NCBI GenBank assembly: GCA_963695675.1
Contig: CAVOGY010000001.1
Coordinates: 100,381 to 164,380 of the forward strand
Direction: 5' to 3'
Length of the DNA: 64,000 nucleotides
Source: DASUPK01 sp963695675
GTDB taxonomy: Bacteria; Actinomycetota; Thermoleophilia; Solirubrobacterales; 70-9
Both the position numbers and the translations under genes were made by a program. Positions 19,587-28,954 of this stretch are shown one piece after another (position 1 is the stretch's first letter; every line of letters starts with the position of its first letter). The notes under the pieces were generated by a model. It did not search any database. It was not told the DNA's origin and saw only the letters and a list, made by a program, of their open reading frames with translations.

Positions 19587-20930
19587 GTGCCTGAGCTCGG
19601 CACGATCGACCTTCCCGCCCTGGCCACGGCGCTGGCCCAGCGGCTGCGGGCTGCCGGGGTGCCGACCACGCCGGAACGCGCCTCGCGCTTCGCCGAGGCG
19701 GTGGCGCTGGTCGGGCCGTCCAGGCGATCGGAGCTCTACTGGACGGCGCGGTCGGTCTTCGTCTCCTCGCAGACCCAGCTGCCGACGTTCGATCGCGTGT
19801 TCGCGGCGGTGTTCGATCCCGCCCTGGAGCCGGATGAGGAGCGCGGCGACCCGTACTCCCCGCCGCTGAGCGGCTCGCGGCGGAACGACCGCCCGCCCGC
19901 TCCGGAGGCCCGCTCGGTCGCCGGCGAGGCGCCGGACCAGCCCTCGGGCGGTATGCGGGGCACCGTCTCGCCGCCCCCCGATGAGGAGGCCGAGCGCGAG
20001 CTCGAGGTCCCGCTGGCGACCGCGAGCGAGGCGGAGCGCCTGCGGAGGAAGAGCTTCGAGGCCCTCGAGCCAGACGAGCTCGAGCGGATCCGCCGGATGA
20101 TGGCGGCGCTGGAGCTCGCCGCCCCGCGACGGCGCTCGAGGCGAAGGCGCCGCGCCAGGCGGGGCGAGCATCTGGACCTCCGGGGCACGCTGCGCGGCAG
20201 CCTGCGAACAGGGGGGGACCCGATGACCCTCGCCCGCCGGACGCGGCGCACTCGGCCGCGGCGCCTCGTGCTGCTCTGCGACATCTCGGGGTCGATGGAG
20301 CCGTACGCGCGTGCTTACCTCCACCTGCTCACCTCGGCCGTCGCCAGCGGCGCGCCGGCCGAGGCGTTCGTCTTCGCCACCCGCCTGACCCGGCTGACTC
20401 GCGCGCTGGCAGGGCGCAACCCCGAGGCGGCCATTCAGCGGGCCGTCGCCGCCGCGCCGGACTGGTCGAGCGGCACCCGTATCGGCGAGGCGCTGCGGGA
20501 CTTCAACGACCGCTACGGGCGCCGGGGGATGGCGAGGGGCGCGGTGGTGGTGATCCTCTCGGACGGCTGGGAGCGCGCGGACCCCGCCCTGGTCGGCAGG
20601 GAGATGGAGCGGCTTCGCCTGATGGCCCACCGGATCGTCTGGGTCAACCCGCGTGCCGGCGCCGCCGGCTTCTCGCCCGGTACGGGCGGGATGGCCGCCG
20701 CGCTGCCCCACTGCGACGCGCTGGTGAGCGGCCACTCGCTCGAGGCCATGTACGAGGTCGCCGAGGCGATCGCGGCCGATGACTCCTCCCGGGACACGGT
20801 CCGAACGGGCGCGCCCAAGCTCTCCGCGGATCCCGAGCCGTCGTGGCCGAGCGCCGAGCGGACCGCGGCGCAGCGGCCGGTGCCCATGCCCAGCGGCTAC
20901 GGGCCGAAGCGCGGAAGGACGACGAGTTGA
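19587..20930 (+). CDS. coxE: CoxE-like vWA protein
   Basis: This 447-aa protein has a C-terminal von Willebrand A domain with the metal-ion adhesion motif LLCDISGSMEPYA and later LSDGWERADP. The N-terminal half is helical and contains a charged region. CoxE works with the CoxD ATPase in maturing the Mo-Cu active site. The start is 7 bp after the coxL stop. The last ~50 residues are Pro/Arg-rich. Confidence 0.88.
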   Translation: MPELGTIDLPALATALAQRLRAAGVPTTPERASRFAEAVALVGPSRRSELYWTARSVFVSSQTQLPTFDRVFAAVFDPALEPDEERGDPYSPPLSGSRRNDRPPAPEARSVAGEAPDQPSGGMRGTVSPPPDEEAERELEVPLATASEAERLRRKSFEALEPDELERIRRMMAALELAAPRRRSRRRRRARRGEHLDLRGTLRGSLRTGGDPMTLARRTRRTRPRRLVLLCDISGSMEPYARAYLHLLTSAVASGAPAEAFVFATRLTRLTRALAGRNPEAAIQRAVAAAPDWSSGTRIGEALRDFNDRYGRRGMARGAVVVILSDGWERADPALVGREMERLRLMAHRIVWVNPRAGAAGFSPGTGGMAAALPHCDALVSGHSLEAMYEVAEAIAADDSSRDTVRTGAPKLSADPEPSWPSAERTAAQRPVPMPSGYGPKRGRTTS

Positions 20931-20954
20931 CCAACCCCGATCAAAGGAGCGGAG

Positions 20955-21431
20955 ATGGCTGATGGCGCCACCTACCGAGCGGTGTTTCTGCGAATGCATC
21001 CCACCGGCAAGGCGGTCCTCAGCCTGAGCGAGGCATCGCAGGGCGAGGAGGCGACGCTCGCCGGGATCGCCGCGGGCGAGCTCGGCATTCCTCCGGAGGA
21101 CGTCAAGGTCGTGCACGAGGACACGGACCGGTTCGGCGAGGGAAACACCTTCAACAGCGAGCCGAGCGATGCCGTCGGCGAGAACGTCGCGATCACCGCC
21201 CGCAAGCTGCGCGACAAGGCGCAGATCGTGGCCGGCTCGATGCTCGGCGCCTCGCCCGACTCCCTGACCTTCGACAACGGCCACTGGGCGGCGGGGGGCG
21301 GTTCCGAGGGGGTCAGGATCCAGGAGGTCGCGCTCCACACCTTCGGCGGCTTCGAGCTTCCGGAGGGGATCGAGGGCTCTCTGGACGCACAGACGACCTA
21401 CAGGGTCGGGGCCGTGCAGGCGGCCGGATAG
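20955..21431 (+). CDS. Stand-alone CoxL-like domain protein
   Basis: This 158-aa intact ORF, preceded by AAAGGAGCGGAG, aligns end to end with residues about 490-635 of the CoxL in this same operon. Matching blocks include GKAVLSLSEASQGEEAT versus GKATISISCQTQGQGHET, AAGELGIPPEDVKVVHEDTD versus AEELGISPEDIQVRHGDTD, RKLRDKAQIVAGSML versus RRVRDKARLIAAGML, and LPEGIEGSLDAQTTY versus LPEGVEGGLDGQSVY. The cofactor-binding QGQGH is lost (SQGEEA) and no other catalytic domain is present, so it cannot be an enzyme on its own. It may be a regulatory or assembly partner, or a retained duplication relic. Confidence 0.8.
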   Translation: MADGATYRAVFLRMHPTGKAVLSLSEASQGEEATLAGIAAGELGIPPEDVKVVHEDTDRFGEGNTFNSEPSDAVGENVAITARKLRDKAQIVAGSMLGASPDSLTFDNGHWAAGGGSEGVRIQEVALHTFGGFELPEGIEGSLDAQTTYRVGAVQAAG

Positions 21432-21506
21432 ACCCAGGCCGACCGGGTCCCGGGAGTACCTTTGTCGGAGGGATTCCAGATGCCCGCAGGAGAAGGAGAA
21501 GGCACG

Positions 21507-22442
21507 ATGCAGGCGCCATTCGTGGCGGCCACCGTCGTGCGGGCGCAGAGCCCGACCAGCGTCCGGGCCGGCGACTCGGCGATCGTGCGCCCGGACGGCG
21601 CGATCGAGGGGTTCGTCGGGGGCACCTGCGCGGAGGCGTCGGTGCGCCTCTACTCGCTGCGTGCGATGGAGAGCGGCGAGCCCCTGCTCCTGCGCATCCT
21701 GCCCGGCGCGGCCGAGGGGGAACCCGAGGCCGAGGAGGGCTCCGTGACGGTCAAGAACCCCTGCCTGAGCGGCGGCGCGCTCGAGGTCTTCCTCGAGCCG
21801 CACCTGCCGGCGCCGACGATGAGGGTCGTCGGCTCGGCGCCGATCGCGATCGCGCTCGCCGACCTGGCGGGGCGGGTGGGCTATGCGGTCGAGTCCGGGC
21901 CGGCGGAGCTGGCCCGGCCCAGCGCGGGCGACGCCGCGGTGATCGTGGCCTCACACGGCCACGACGAGGAGCGGGTGCTCACCGAGGCGCTCCGGTCGGA
22001 AGTCCCGTACGTGGCCCTGGTCGCCAGCGAGGTTCGCGGCCTCGCCGTGCGCGAGTCGCTCGACGTTTCCGAGCAGGAGCGCGCCCGCCTGCACACGCCG
22101 GCGGGACTCGAGATCGGGGCGGAGACGCCGGAGGAGATCGCGCTCGCGATCCTCGCGGAGATCGTCGCCCTGAGGCCGAAGGACGAGGCGGGGCGGGCGC
22201 CGAGGCCCCGGGCCACCGGGATCGAGGCGGCACCGGTCCAGTCTCCCGTCCCGGTCCCAGCCGAGCCGGCGCCGGTCGCCCTCTCGACGGAGACCGCCAT
22301 CGACCCGGTCTGCGGCATGGAGGTCGCGGTCAGCGAGGCGAGCATTCAGCTCGAGCGCGATGGGGAGATCCACTACTTCTGCTCCGAGGGTTGCCGTGAC
22401 ACGTTCAGCGCCCAGGGCGTTCCGGATGGCGCGGCGCACTGA
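21507..22442 (+). CDS. XdhC/CoxF-family maturation protein fused to a YHS domain
   Basis: The protein is about 311 aa. Residues 1-100 resemble the XdhC N-terminal region (DGAIEGFVGGTCAEASVR) and 100-215 the Rossmann domain (MRVVGSAPIAIALADLAG). After a Pro/Ala linker it ends in a YHS domain with DPVCGMEV and YFCSEGCRDTF, whose cysteines suit metal binding. XdhC proteins bind Moco and help insert it. The YHS addition suggests copper handling for the Mo-Cu site, which is inference. ATG at 21507 has an AGGAGAAGGAG site; an upstream TTG at 21462 is open but less likely. Confidence 0.85.
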   Translation: MQAPFVAATVVRAQSPTSVRAGDSAIVRPDGAIEGFVGGTCAEASVRLYSLRAMESGEPLLLRILPGAAEGEPEAEEGSVTVKNPCLSGGALEVFLEPHLPAPTMRVVGSAPIAIALADLAGRVGYAVESGPAELARPSAGDAAVIVASHGHDEERVLTEALRSEVPYVALVASEVRGLAVRESLDVSEQERARLHTPAGLEIGAETPEEIALAILAEIVALRPKDEAGRAPRPRATGIEAAPVQSPVPVPAEPAPVALSTETAIDPVCGMEVAVSEASIQLERDGEIHYFCSEGCRDTFSAQGVPDGAAH

Positions 22443-23037
22443 GCCGTTCGTCACCGGTCTCGTGCTCGCCGCCGGTGGCTCGAGCCGGCTCGGCGAGCCG
22501 AAGCAGCTGCTGCCGTACGGCTCGGGCACTCTCCTCGACCACGCCCTCGAGACCGCGCGGGCAAGTGCGTTCGACCAGCTGATCGTCGCGATCGGCGGCA
22601 GCTCGCGGGAGGTCCGGAGCCGCGTCGACCTGTCGGGCGCCGAGGTGGTGGAGAACCCGGACTTCGGAGAGGGCTGCTCGTCCTCGATCGCCGCCGGCCT
22701 CAGCGCACTCGATCCGCGCGCCGAGCTTCTCGTCCTGATGCTCGGCGACCAGCCCGGCGTGACGCCCGCCACGGTCCGCGCGCTGGTCGCGGGCTGCGGC
22801 GAGGGCACGGTCCTGGCGGCGTGCGTCTACGACGACGGACGCGGCCACCCGCTCGCCTTCGGCAGGGCCGTCTTCGGCGACCTGCGGGAGCTGCACGGCG
22901 ACAAGGCGGTTTGGAAGCTGATGGAGCGCCGCTCCGACGAGGTGGTCGAGGTCAGGGTCCCCGGCCAGATCCCGCGCGATGTCAACACCCGCGAGGACTA
23001 CGAGGCCGTCCTGGCTGAGTCCGGGAGCTTGGCATGA
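22426..23037 (+). CDS. mocA: Moco nucleotidyltransferase, MocA type
   Basis: This 203-aa NTP-transferase has the signature GLVLAAGGSSRLGEPKQLLP and LVLMLGDQPGVT, as in MocA and MobA-like proteins. MocA attaches CMP to molybdopterin, giving the MCD cofactor that CO dehydrogenases need. The position between xdhC-YHS and coxD fits MCD supply to CoxL. ATG at 22426 overlaps the preceding gene by 17 bp; the stop overlaps coxD (ATGA). Confidence 0.86.
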   Translation: MARRTEPFVTGLVLAAGGSSRLGEPKQLLPYGSGTLLDHALETARASAFDQLIVAIGGSSREVRSRVDLSGAEVVENPDFGEGCSSSIAAGLSALDPRAELLVLMLGDQPGVTPATVRALVAGCGEGTVLAACVYDDGRGHPLAFGRAVFGDLRELHGDKAVWKLMERRSDEVVEVRVPGQIPRDVNTREDYEAVLAESGSLA

Positions 23038-23954
23038 GCGACGCCGTCCGCCCCGGCGCCGAGAGCCCGGTGAGCGCTGCGGTCCCAGACATCGAGTCGC
23101 TCAAGCGGCAGCTCGACGCCGTGGACTACCTGGCCGACGACGGGCTCGCCACCGCGCTGTTCCTCTCGCTGCGACTGCCCCAGCCGCTGCTGCTCGAAGG
23201 GGAGGCGGGGGTCGGCAAGACCGAGGCGGCCAAGGCCCTGGCGGCCGCGCTCGGCACCGAGCTGATCCGCCTGCAGTGCTACGAGGGGATCGACTCCTCG
23301 GAGGCGCTGTACGAGTGGAACTACCCGCGCCAGCTGCTCCGGATCCGCTCGTCTGAGGCGAGCGGCGGCGAGTTCGCCGAGGAGGAGCTCTTCGGCATGG
23401 AGTTCCTGACCCCGCGCCCGCTGCTCCGGGCGATCGAGCACCCGGGGCCGCTGCCCGCCGTGCTGCTCGTGGACGAGCTCGACCGGGCCGACGACGACTT
23501 CGAGGCGTTCCTCTTCGAGATGCTCGCGGAGTCGAGCGTCACGATCCCGGAGATCGGCACGATCCGGGCCACGCACCCGCCGGCAGTGATCCTGACCTCG
23601 AATCGCACGCGCGACCTGCACGACGCGCTCAAGCGCCGCTGCCTGTACCACTGGATCGACTACCCGAGCCCGGCGCGCGAGGTCGAGATCGTCCGGCGCC
23701 GCGTGCCGGGGACGGCGGAGGAGCTCGCGACCGAGGCGGCGGAGGCGGTTCGCCGCCTGCGTTCGAGCGACGTCCAGAAGCCGCCCGGGATCGCGGAGAC
23801 GATCGACTGGGTCGCCGCCCTCGAGCTGCTCGGGGTCGATCACCTCGACGCCTCCGCCGCTGAGCGGACCCTGGGCTCGGTGCTCAAGTACCGTGACGAT
23901 CAGGAGCAGATCACCGAGCAGGGACTCGATCGGCTGGTGGGCACGGATGCGTGA
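23034..23954 (+). CDS. coxD: CoxD, MoxR-type AAA+ ATPase
   Basis: This 306-aa AAA+ ATPase has Walker A LEGEAGVGKTEA, Walker B VLLVDELDRAD, sensor VILTSNRTRDL and the arginine-finger region ALKRRCLYHWIDYP. CoxD is a MoxR-type chaperone that, with CoxE, drives sulfur and copper insertion to finish the CoxL active site. It is coupled to mocA by a 4-bp overlap. Confidence 0.93.
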   Translation: MSDAVRPGAESPVSAAVPDIESLKRQLDAVDYLADDGLATALFLSLRLPQPLLLEGEAGVGKTEAAKALAAALGTELIRLQCYEGIDSSEALYEWNYPRQLLRIRSSEASGGEFAEEELFGMEFLTPRPLLRAIEHPGPLPAVLLVDELDRADDDFEAFLFEMLAESSVTIPEIGTIRATHPPAVILTSNRTRDLHDALKRRCLYHWIDYPSPAREVEIVRRRVPGTAEELATEAAEAVRRLRSSDVQKPPGIAETIDWVAALELLGVDHLDASAAERTLGSVLKYRDDQEQITEQGLDRLVGTDA

Positions 23955-23969
23955 GGAGGCTGAACGCGG

Positions 23970-25069
23970 ATGAAGGACGTCATGGAGGTCGTCGGGGACT
24001 GGGTCGGCGCCGGCGATCCTGTCGCGCTGGCGACTGTCGTCGACACGAAGAAGTCCGCGCCGCAGCCGCCGGGAACGAAGATGGCGATCAACGAGGCCGG
24101 CAGGATGGCGGGGGCGGTCTCCGGAGGATGCGTGGAGGGACAGGTCGTCCAGGTGGCCGAGGGCATCCTGAAGGGCGATGCGCCGCAGCTCCTCGAGTAC
24201 GGGATCGCCGACGAAGACGCCTGGGACGTCGGGCTGCCCTGCGGCGGCGAGATCTCGATCTGGGTGGAGACCTATGACGACGACGGTCTGGAGGGCCGCT
24301 TCAGGGAGCTGGGTCTCCAGGGTGGGCGTGGAGCCCTGACCACCCTTCTCGAGGGCGCCGAGGTCGGCGCGAAGCTGCTGCTGCTGGAGGATGGGACGCG
24401 CGACGGCTCCCTCGGGGACCCCGAGCTGGATGAGGCCGCGGTGACGAGGGCGGCGTCCGCGATGTGGTCCGAGCGCAGCGAGCTCTACGAGCACGATGGG
24501 CAGACCCTGTTCGTCGATGTGGTCGCACCACCGCCCCGGTTGATCATCTTCGGCGCGGTGGACTTCGCGGCCCAGCTGGCCGCCGCGGCGAAGCTGGCCG
24601 GCTGGCGCGCCTTCGTGGTCGATCCGCGCAAGCGCTTCGCGACCGCCGACCGCTTCCCGGAGGCCGAGCATGTGATCGCGGCATGGCCCGACAAGGCCCT
24701 GGACGAGCTCGGCGGAATCGACCGAGCCACCTCGATCGCGGTGCTCACTCACGACCCCAAGCTCGACGACGCCGTGCTCAAGATCGCCCTTCGCTCCGAC
24801 GCCCAGTACATCGGAGCCATGGGCAGCCGGCGGGCGCAGGAGAAGCGTCGCGAGCGCCTGCTCGCCGAGGGCCTGACCGATGAGGAGCTCGGGCGCCTGG
24901 CGGCTCCGATCGGGCTCGATATCGGCGCCCTGTCGGCGGCGGAGACCGCGATCTCGATCATGGGCGAGATCACGGCCGTGCGCCGGGGACGCGAAGGCGG
25001 GCGACTGAAGACCGTCAAGGGCCGAATTCACGACGCGGTCCCGGATCCGAGCCGGCGCCGGCTCGGTGA
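23970..25069 (+). CDS. XdhC/CoxI family protein (frameshift at C-terminus)
   Basis: This full-length XdhC homologue has an N-terminal domain with VSGGCVEGQVVQVAEG, a Rossmann domain LIIFGAVDFAAQLAAAAKLAGW, and the conserved YIGAMGSRRAQEKR and GLDIGALSAAETAISIMGEI. It probably binds Moco or MCD and delivers it to CoxL. As written, the frame runs on to 25400. Adding one C to CCC at 25040-25042 gives the tail AVPGSEPAPAR and a TGA at 25067-25069 that overlaps the next GTG, for 366 aa. I therefore place the end at 25069. Confidence 0.8.
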
Positions 25070-25258
25070 TCGACGGTGCTCTCGTCTTCACACCACTGCT
25101 CGGACACGTGGCCGGTGTCCCGGTCGAGGAGACGCTGCCGGGCGTGCTCGCGATCGGGGCTCGTCGGCGTTCGCCTCGCGACGGAGTGGGTTCGGCGCCG
25201 ACTCCGTTGGCGCGCCGCCAGAGAGCAGAGTCGCCGGGAAGGGGGCGGCGCCGGATGA
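25066..25258 (+). CDS. 63-aa putative membrane protein between xdhC and moaA (frameshifted)
   Basis: With one G removed from GGGG at 25156-25159 this becomes a 63-aa protein. It starts VIDGALVFTPLLGHVAG, has a moderately hydrophobic stretch through LPGVLAIGLVGVRLATEW, and ends in a very basic tail (VRRRLRWRAAREQSRREG). Its GTG overlaps the restored xdhC stop (GTGA) and its TGA overlaps the moaA ATG (ATGA), so it is a coupled operon member if the indel call is right. I recognise no family. Confidence 0.5.
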
Positions 25259-26255
25259 CGCAGCGCGAGCCCCTCCGCGACGGTCACGGCCGGCTCGATC
25301 GGCGACCTGCGGCTCTCGGTCGTCGATCGCTGCAACTTCCGCTGCCAGTACTGCATGCCTGCCGAGGGTCTTCCCTGGCTCGACCGCTCTGAGATCCTGA
25401 CCTTCGAGGAGACCAAGCGCCTGGTCGGGCTGTTCGCTTCGATGGGCGTCGGTGACCTGAGGCTTACCGGGGGCGAGCCCCTCGTCCGCCGTGAGTTCCC
25501 CAAGCTGGTCTCGATGCTGCGTGGCATCGAGGGCCTCCGCGAGATCTCGGTGACCACGAACGGGTACCTGCTCGAGCGCGACGCCGAGTCACTGGTCCGA
25601 GCCGGCGTGGACCGCTTCAACGTCTCCATCGACACGCTGGCACGCGATGCCTTCTTCAAGATCACCCGCCGCGACGCCCTGGCGCAGGTGATGCGCGGGC
25701 TGGAGGCGATCGCCGCCTTCCCCGAGGTACGGCCGATCAAGGTGAACGCGATCGCGATGCGCGATTTCACCGAGCGCGAGGTGCTTCGCTTCTGCGAGTT
25801 TGCGCGTTCGACGGACTACCAGGTGCGCTTCATCGAGTTCATGCCGCTGGACGCGGACGGCAAGTGGGAGCCGGAGGCGGTGCTGACCGGAGCGGAGATC
25901 AGGGAGATCGCTGAGACGGCATACGAGCTGGAGCCGGCTACCCCGCGAGCCGCACTCGACGGCTCGCGTCTATCGCTTCGCCGACGGGGCCGGGGAGATC
26001 GGGTTCGTGAACCCCGTGTCCGAGCCGTTCTGCGCCGACTGCAACCGCATCCGGATCACCTCGGACGGCAAGCTGCGCACCTGCCTGTTCTCGATCGACG
26101 AGACCGATCTGCGCGATCCGCTGCGCGCGGGCGCGAGCGACGACGAGCTCGAGCAGCTGATCCGAGACGCGGTCTGGCGCAAGGAGCTCAAGCACCGCAT
26201 CAACGAGCCCGGCTTCCGCCGGCCACCGCGTTCGATGAGCCAGATCGGCGGTTAG
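25255..26255 (+). CDS. moaA: GTP 3',8-cyclase MoaA (two frameshifts as assembled)
   Basis: MoaA is the radical-SAM enzyme that starts molybdopterin synthesis from GTP. The N-terminal cluster motif is DRCNFRCQYCMP, then LTGGEPLVR, and the C-terminal cluster is EPFCADCNRIRITSDGKLRTC. The gene is split over three frames. An extra G near 25297 (GGCTCGATCGGC) and an extra C in CCCC at 25941-25944 explain it, and removing both gives 333 codons. ATG at 25255 (MTQREPLRDGHGRL) overlaps the preceding stop. It converges with modC. Confidence 0.88.
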
Positions 26256-27334
26256 CTAGCGCGCGAACGAGCCGGGTCGCGGTCGCCTTCCAGGTGGCGG
26301 TCGACTCGGGCGCCCGCGACGCAGCGCCAGCGATGCGGATCGATTCGACGGTCACCTCGGCCACCAGCGGTTGCGGGGAGGACAGTCCGACCCGGACGCG
26401 GTTGCCGATCTCGGTCACCGAGACGACCTCGACCGCGAGGCGGTTGAGGGCCGAGCTCTCGTGGACGGCGCCGCCCGGCTCGAGGCTGATCTCCCAGGGA
26501 AAGACGAGGGCCGCAACGGGACCACGGATCGAGGTCGGTGCTGTTCAGCGACGCCCGCCTCCATCCAGGTCGATTTTCGTCAGCCCGTCCGCGTCGGGCC
26601 GGGCGGTGCCGTTGAGGACCACCGAGCCCGCGAAGTCGGCGACGAAGGCGCTTACGGGTCGGGCCGACAGCTCTGCGGCGGTGCCGCGCTGCACGATCCG
26701 TCCGCTCGTCCATGACGAAGATCTCGTCGGCCAGCATGGCCGCCTCGGAGAAGTCGTGCGTGACGACGATCGCGAGCGCACGCGTTCGCTCTCGAGTGCC
26801 GCGACGAGCTCGCGGCCGGCGTGCGCACGGGTGCGGGAGTCGAGCGCGGACAGGGGTTCGTCGAGGAGCAGGACGCTCGGGTCGCGGGCCAGCGATCGCG
26901 CCAGCGCCACCCGCTGGCGCTCGCCTCCCGAGAGGGAGGCGGGGCGGGCGTCGGCCAGACGCTCGACACCGAAGCGCCGCAGCTGATCGAGGGCGCGCGT
27001 CCCGACGACCCTGCCGCGGGCCGGGCATGCCGAAGGCGACGTTCCGCCAGGCGCTCAGCTGCGGGAACAGGGCGTAGTCCTGGAACATGAATCCGCAGGC
27101 ACGCTCCTCGGGCCGGAGATCGATCCCGCGGCCCGAGTCGAGCCAAACATCTTCTCCCATCACGACCCGGCCGGGATCGGGGCGCCGCAGCCCGGCGATG
27201 ATGCGTAGCACGGTCGACTTGCCGGCGCCGGACGGCCCGACGATCGCCGCGCAGCCGTTCCCTTCGACCTGCAGCTCGACGTCGAGCTCCAGGTCGCGAA
27301 GCCGATCGCGCGCTCTGACGTCGAGGCCTCTCAT
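26256..27334 (-). CDS. modC: Molybdate ABC transporter ATP-binding protein ModC (several frameshifts)
   Basis: The ATPase has Walker A IVGPSGAGKST, Q-loop CGFMFQDYALFPQ, signature SLSGGERQRVALARSLARDP, Walker B VLLLDEPLSALD and H-switch IVVTHDFSEAA, followed by a C-terminal TOBE region (VTEIGNRVRVGL). It is spread over all three frames. Likely sites are near 27005 (extra G), 26775 (missing base), 26705 (extra base) and 26500-26560, where an in-frame TGA interrupts the TOBE region. Segments keep normal family sequence between breaks, so errors are more likely than decay, but this is the most damaged gene here. The exact 3' end is uncertain (26252-26258). Confidence 0.78.
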
Positions 27335-28133
27335 GGTGCGCCACCGCCGAGAATCGTGCGAACGTCCGAGGATCTTGACGGAGAGCAGCAGGGCGGCGGA
27401 GACGAGCACGAGCACGCCCGAGAGTGCCAGGGCGGAGGTGAAGTCGTCGCCGAAGCGGGCGAAGATGGCCAGCGGCACCGTCTGGGTGATCCCCGGGAAC
27501 GATCCGGCGAACATCAGCGTCGCTCCGAACTCACCCAGAGCACGCCCCCAGGCCAGCGCCATCCCGGAGGCGATGCCCTGGCCCGCGCACGGCACCGCGA
27601 CCCGGATGAAGGCGCGCGCCTCGCTCGCGCCGAGCGTGCGCGCGGCGTCGAGCAGGTTGCGATCCACCGCCGCGAAGGCCTCCTGCGCCTGGCGCAGGTA
27701 GAAGGGAGCCGCGACGAAGGTGAGCGCGACGATCACGCCCGCCGTCTGCAGGACGAGCTGTATTCCCGCGTCGTCGAGGGCGCTGCCGAACAGCCCCTCG
27801 GGACCGAAGGAGGCGAGTAGGGCAATACCGGCGACCGCCGGGGGGAGGACGAGGGGGAGCTCGATCAACGTCACCACCAGCGAACGGCCGCGGAACTCCC
27901 GCGTGGCGAGCAGATAGGCGGCGGGCGTTCCCGACGACCACGATGATCGCCAGCGCCGCCAGGGACGTCTTCAGGCTGAGCCAGAGGGCGTCCCGGGCGT
28001 CCTGCTCGCCGAGGCTCCTGATCAGATCGCCCGGCGAGGTGTGGACGAAGATCGCGACGATCGGCAGCGTCAGGAAGGCGAGCACCAGGAACAGGGCGAG
28101 GAAGAGCGCCACACCAAACGCAGCCCTGCGCAT
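27331..28133 (-). CDS. modB: Molybdate ABC transporter permease ModB (two frameshifts)
   Basis: This permease has about five transmembrane segments and the EAA-type loop DAARTLGASEARAFIRVAVP. The N-terminal ~65 residues are in another frame. An extra A (TT on the plus strand at 27928-27929) restores VVVGTPAAYLLATREF. Near 27364 an extra base restores the tail GVRTILGGGAP with a stop that overlaps the modC ATG (ATGA). The restored length is 266 aa. Its ATG also overlaps the modA stop. Confidence 0.84.
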
Positions 28134-28910
28134 CAGCCCGGCGGCGGCTTGAAGCCGGCCTCCTCGAGCGCCGTGGCCCCGTCCCCGCTCAGCAGTCCGT
28201 CGATGAACTGGCGCGCTCCGTCCGGATTCTTCGCTCCGGTGACCACCGCAGCGCCGTAGGCGACGTTCGGCTGCAGGTCCGCCGGCAGCTGAATGGCCTT
28301 CAGCTGACCGGCGCTGGCGGTCACGTCGGTGACGTAGACGAAACCCGCGTCGGCCGCCCCCTGGGTGAGCTTTCCCGAGATGCTGCTCACATCGGGTTCC
28401 TCGGAGCGCACGTTGTCGTAGATCGCCTTGCGCTGGTCGGCCGGAAGCTGGTCGAGCACCTCACGGGTGTAGGAACCGACGGGAACCGTCGGATCACCCA
28501 TCACGATCGAGGTGCCCGGATTTGGTCAGGTCGTCGAGGGAGTCGATCTCCGAGTCCTGCGGGACCGCCAGCACCAGCGTGTTGGTCGCGAACACCGTCG
28601 GCTCGCCGACGAGACCCTCGTTGTGGAGCTCGTCCGGGAGGGTCGTATTGGCTGCCGCGTAGACGTCCGGCTTGACCCCCTGGCGGATCTGGGCGGCGAG
28701 CTCGTCCGATCCGGCGAACGACATCTTGGCGTCGATGCCAGCGGCGTCCACGTAGTCGTTGAAGGCCGTATCGAGAGATGCCGCGGCCGAGACGACCAAC
28801 TGATCCGAGTTGTCGCCACCGCCCCCGCAGCCCGTCATCCCCGCCAGGCAGGCCGCTGCAACGGCGAGCACGGTGAGGTGGCGCGTGGTCTTGCCCTCGA
28901 CTGCGCGCAT
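28133..28910 (-). CDS. modA: Molybdate-binding lipoprotein ModA (one frameshift)
   Basis: This extracellular solute-binding protein starts with a lipoprotein signal (LTVLAVAAACLAGMTGC). Family features are VVSAAASLDTAFNDY, FAGSDELAAQIRQGVKPDVYA, TNTLVLAVP, VPVGSYTREVL, and DAGFVYVTDV. An extra G in the run at 28515-28517 splits the gene; removing it restores TKSGTSIVMGDPTVPVG and gives 258 aa. ATG at 28910 is preferred; ATG at 28925 falls inside the palindromic operator. Confidence 0.87.
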
Positions 28911-28924
28911 TCGCGCGCCGATCA

Positions 28925-28947
28925 TTACATATGCACTACCTATGTAA
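28925..28947. promoter_or_regulatory. Palindromic operator upstream of modABC
   Basis: TTACATA (28925-28931) and TATGTAA (28941-28947) form a perfect 7-bp inverted repeat around a 9-nt spacer. It is AT-rich in a GC-rich setting, lies 15-37 nt upstream of the modA ATG, and overlaps a TATGTAAT -10-like element on the minus strand. The adjacent gene encodes an HTH-TOBE protein. A molybdate-responsive repressor site is the natural reading. Confidence 0.6.
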
Positions 28948-28954
28948 CGAGGAC

